Origin: Myxococcota bacterium | GTDB taxonomy: Bacteria; Myxococcota_A; Polyangia; HGW-17 | NCBI GenBank assembly: GCA_018821745.1 | Contig: JAHJLU010000074.1 | Span: forward strand, 1-6,893 | Direction of reading: 5' to 3' | DNA: 6,893 nucleotides | In this document: positions 4,576 to 6,893 of the stretch, piece by piece | Position numbering within the stretch: the first letter of the stretch is position 1 | How the letters are laid out: each line of letters begins with the position of its first letter | Made by a program: the position numbers and the translations under genes | The notes under the pieces: model-generated | What the model was told of the DNA's origin: nothing | Databases searched by the model: none | The model's input: only the letters and a program-made list of their open reading frames with translations

Positions 4576-6893
4576 ATGAAAGTATACTCACGACCTCTCA
4601 ACCTTTTTCTGGCCATGCTCTTCGTCGCATGGTTCGGCCTTTTATCATGCGACGATGACGACAGCAGCAGCTCCGTCTGCGGCAACAGCACCGTCGAAAC
4701 CGGTGAAGAGTGCGACGACGGCAACACCACAAGCGGTGACGGCTGCGCCGCCAACTGCACCTGGGAATCCACCTGCGGCAACAATATTGTCGAAGGCGGC
4801 GAAGAGTGCGACGACGGCAACACCACCGACGGTGACGGCTGCGCCGCTGACTGTACATGGGAATCCACCTGCGGTAACACTATCGTCGAAGGCGGTGAAG
4901 AGTGCGACGACGGCAACACCACCGACGGTGACGGCTGCGCCGCCGACTGCACCTGGGAGACCACCTGCGGTGACGGCACCAAAGAAGGCAACGAAGAGTG
5001 CGACGACGGCAACACCATCGACGGCGACGGCTGCGAGAGTGACTGCACCATCACTGTTGAAGTGGCCTGCAAGACCATGACACCCCTGGCCAGCGGCGTC
5101 TGCGAAGTGATCGCGGGCGACGACAACAAGCTCCTGGTCGGGAACGTCCTCACCCCCACGGGGATCCTCCGCGGCGGTGAAGTCCTTGTGAACGCCAGCG
5201 GAACCATCACCTGTGTCGGTTGTGACTGCGCCACTGAAGCGGCGGGAGCCACCCAGGTCCGCTGCCCTTCCGGCGTAATTTCCCCGGGGCTCATCAACAG
5301 CCACGACCACATCACCTACGTCTCCAACGTCCCCTACACCGACACGGGCGAGCGTTACGAGCACCGCCACGACTGGCGCAAAGGCCTCAACGGCCACACC
5401 AAAATCACCGGTGTGTCCGGTGGCGCTTCCGCCGACGAGATCCGCTACGGTGAGCTCCGCTTCTTTATCGGCGGCACCACCTCCGTGCTTGGCTCCGGTT
5501 CAGCTTCCGGGTTCCTGCGCAACCTCGACCGCTCCGAACAGGAAGGCCTTGGTCAGCCCCCCGCGGACTACAACACCTTCCCCCTTGGCGACAATGACGG
5601 CGAGCTCCTGGACGACGGCTGTGGCTACCCGAGCATCGACACCACCGCCTCCGTAGCCGGCATGGAGGCCTATGTCCCCCACGTCTCCGAAGGCATCAAC
5701 GGCTACGCCCTCAACGAGTTCATCTGCGTCTCCGATCAGGCCAACGGCGGTGAAGATCTCCTGGAACCCCAGAGCGCATTCATCCATGGCGTCGGTCTGC
5801 GCCCCATGCAGTACGGTCAAATGGGCGTCGAGGGCACCGCCCTCATCTGGTCCCCCCGCACAAACATCACACTCTATGGTGACACGGCAAAAGTGACCGT
5901 TGCTGACCGTCTTGGCGTCCTCATCGCCATCGGCACCGACTGGATCGCCACGGGCTCCATGAACATGCAGCGCGAGCTCAAATGCGCCGACTCCTACAAT
6001 GCCAATTACCTCAACGGGTACTTCACTGACCGCGATCTGTGGCTCATGGCCACCCTCAACGGCGCCATGGCAATCTCCATGGACGACGCCATCGGCTCCA
6101 TCACCGTGGGCCGCGTGGCCGACATCGCCATCTTCGACGGCTCCACCAACACGGACTACCGTGCGGTCATCGACGCCCAGCCCAACGACGTCTCCCTGGT
6201 CATGCGCGGCGGCGAGGTCCTCTATGGTGACGACGATCTTATCTCCACCCTCGTTGTAAGCTCCTGCGATGCCATGGATGTCTGCGGCACCGCCAAGCAG
6301 ATCTGCACCAACAACGACATCGGGAAAACCCTGAGTCAGTTGGAAGCCTCCGTTGGCACCCAGTATCCCCTCTTCTTCTGTGGCGCCCCCGACAACGAGC
6401 CCAGCTGCCACCCCGAGCGCCCCGCCTCCGTTGGCGGTTCCAATATTTACACGGGCGTCCCCTCCGCCACCGACTCCGACGGTGACGGCATCGCCAACGA
6501 CGTGGACAACTGTCCCCAGGTCTTCAACCCCATCCGTCCCATGGACAACGGGGTACAGGCCGACTTCGACAACGACGGCGTGGGTGACTCCTGCGATCCC
6601 TGCCCCCTCGATGCCAACACCACGACCTGTACCACCCCTGATCCCAACGACTCCGACGGCGACGGTGAACCCAACGCCACGGACAACTGCCCCAGCATAG
6701 CCAACGCCGACCAGCTCGACAGCGACAATGACGGCCGCGGCGACGCCTGCGACGAGTGTCCAACCCTCGCCAACCCGTCTCCTCTGGCCTGTCCTGCGAC
6801 CATCTACGACATCAAACAGGGCATCGTCACCGGAAACGTTGGTATTACAAACGCCATCGTCACCGCCTGCGCTCCCGGCAACGGTTTCTTCAT
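4576..6893 (+). CDS. Lipoprotein metal-dependent amidohydrolase with DUF4215 and TSP3 repeats (3'-truncated by window)
   Basis: An open frame of 772 codons that continues past the window end. Residues 1-24 are a signal peptide with lipobox L22-L-S-C25, followed by an Asp4/Ser-rich linker. Residues 34-161 are four 32-residue Cys-rich repeats (E-E-C-D-D-G-N-T...G-D-G-C) of the DUF4215 / Myxococcus Cys-rich type. Residues about 186-555 are an amidohydrolase of the ATZ/TRZ-like, cytosine-deaminase-related subgroup. It has the H243-D-H245 metal pair in P-G-L-I-N-S-H-D-H, H369 in P-H-V-S-E-G, H404 in F-I-H-G, W-S-P-R-T-N at 425-430, and D455 in I-G-T-D-W. The closing G-R-V-A-D-I-A-I-F-D-G lies near 512-522. 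All expected metal ligands are present, so it is probably an active, envelope-anchored hydrolase or deaminase; the substrate cannot be read. Residues about 560-625 are a Cys-containing linker. TSP3 calcium-binding repeats lie at about 633-677 and 692-729. The last visible residues (from Y-D-I-K-Q-G-I-V) look like the start of another beta domain. It is probably transcribed from its own promoter. Confidence 0.9.
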   Translation, partial: MKVYSRPLNLFLAMLFVAWFGLLSCDDDDSSSSVCGNSTVETGEECDDGNTTSGDGCAANCTWESTCGNNIVEGGEECDDGNTTDGDGCAADCTWESTCGNTIVEGGEECDDGNTTDGDGCAADCTWETTCGDGTKEGNEECDDGNTIDGDGCESDCTITVEVACKTMTPLASGVCEVIAGDDNKLLVGNVLTPTGILRGGEVLVNASGTITCVGCDCATEAAGATQVRCPSGVISPGLINSHDHITYVSNVPYTDTGERYEHRHDWRKGLNGHTKITGVSGGASADEIRYGELRFFIGGTTSVLGSGSASGFLRNLDRSEQEGLGQPPADYNTFPLGDNDGELLDDGCGYPSIDTTASVAGMEAYVPHVSEGINGYALNEFICVSDQANGGEDLLEPQSAFIHGVGLRPMQYGQMGVEGTALIWSPRTNITLYGDTAKVTVADRLGVLIAIGTDWIATGSMNMQRELKCADSYNANYLNGYFTDRDLWLMATLNGAMAISMDDAIGSITVGRVADIAIFDGSTNTDYRAVIDAQPNDVSLVMRGGEVLYGDDDLISTLVVSSCDAMDVCGTAKQICTNNDIGKTLSQLEASVGTQYPLFFCGAPDNEPSCHPERPASVGGSNIYTGVPSATDSDGDGIANDVDNCPQVFNPIRPMDNGVQADFDNDGVGDSCDPCPLDANTTTCTTPDPNDSDGDGEPNATDNCPSIANADQLDSDNDGRGDACDECPTLANPSPLACPATIYDIKQGIVTGNVGITNAIVTACAPGNGFF
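4675..5058 (+). repeat. Four 96-bp tandem repeats encoding DUF4215-type Cys-rich units
   Basis: Units begin at 4675, 4771, 4867 and 4963, each exactly 96 bp (32 residues) with no indels. Units 2 and 3 differ at about 9 of 96 bases by eye, with only two amino-acid changes, so most differences are synonymous. Unit 4 is the most divergent at protein level. Each unit carries four cysteines and an acidic D-D-G-N...D-G-D-G motif. The repeat structure explains why long spurious open frames appear on other frames and the opposite strand here. Confidence 0.93.
6472..6762 (+). repeat. Thrombospondin type 3 calcium-binding repeat region
   Basis: Two divergent D-S-D-G-D-G...D-N-C-P...D-x-D-N-D-G-x-G-D-x-C-D-x-C-P modules follow the amidohydrolase domain. 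The spaced Asp residues are the classic Ca2+-binding signature of TSP3 repeats, and the paired Cys residues suggest disulfides. They probably act as a stiff calcium-dependent spacer outside the cytoplasm. Confidence 0.85.

Noticed and set aside
4675..5058. CRISPR array
   Set aside because: The repeats are contiguous 96-bp coding units without spacers and translate to a known Cys-rich motif.
4428..5397. Long open frames on the minus strand and another + frame over the Cys-rich repeats
   Set aside because: They are shadows of the 96-bp repeats in the amidohydrolase gene. They are low in complexity (Val/Ser/Pro or Ala/Thr rich) and the + frame there encodes a clear signal peptide and Cys motifs.
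5500..6411. A 303-codon open frame on the minus strand
   Set aside because: It is antisense to the amidohydrolase domain, whose metal ligands are conserved in the + frame. It arises from GC-rich codon bias.

Overview
The window is GC-rich and reads entirely on the + strand. It carries five protein genes, and the last one runs off the right edge. The taxonomic signals are Myxococcota-type (former Deltaproteobacteria). There are large secreted lipoproteins with cysteine-rich repeats of the 'C-D-D-G-N...G-D-G-C' class (DUF4215 / Myxococcus Cys-rich repeat), thrombospondin type 3 calcium-binding repeats and strong purine-rich ribosome binding sites. The species cannot be named from this sequence.

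Layout. (1) 17-1426 is a 469-residue lipoprotein with two tandem Cys-rich units, a fibronectin-III-like region and an unrecognised beta-rich C-terminal domain. (2) 1427-1545 is intergenic with a weak promoter candidate. (3) 1546-4418 is a compact three-gene unit. It holds a 457-residue radical SAM/SPASM enzyme with an N-terminal PqqD/RRE-like region, then two paralogous proteins of 252 and 232 residues. The gaps between them are 11 and 30 nt, and each gene has its own ribosome binding site. (4) 4419-4575 is intergenic, with A-tracts, a TACAAT box and a small hairpin. (5) 4576 to the window end is a large lipoprotein with four DUF4215 repeats, a complete-looking metal-dependent amidohydrolase domain, a Cys-rich linker and TSP3 repeats. 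Its C-terminus lies outside the window.

The most interesting part is 1546-4418. The SPASM enzyme has every cysteine expected of a peptide or protein maturase. The two proteins after it share an almost colinear N-terminal domain (about 43 of 112 positions identical by my hand alignment). Both then have an Ala-rich hydrophobic segment ending in a lipobox-like '(S/G)CTGN' in mid-protein, followed by a Pro/Met-rich disordered tail with a recurring I-E-V-R-(E/D)-H-P-P motif. My inference is a RiPP-like or protein-modification system. The N-terminal domain would act as a long leader recognised in the cytoplasm, and the tail would be the modified, exported and possibly lipidated part. I do not recognise the pair as a named family, and no function is demonstrated by the sequence alone.

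The flanking lipoproteins look like ordinary cell-envelope genes of such bacteria. Nothing in the sequence ties them to the radical SAM unit beyond position.
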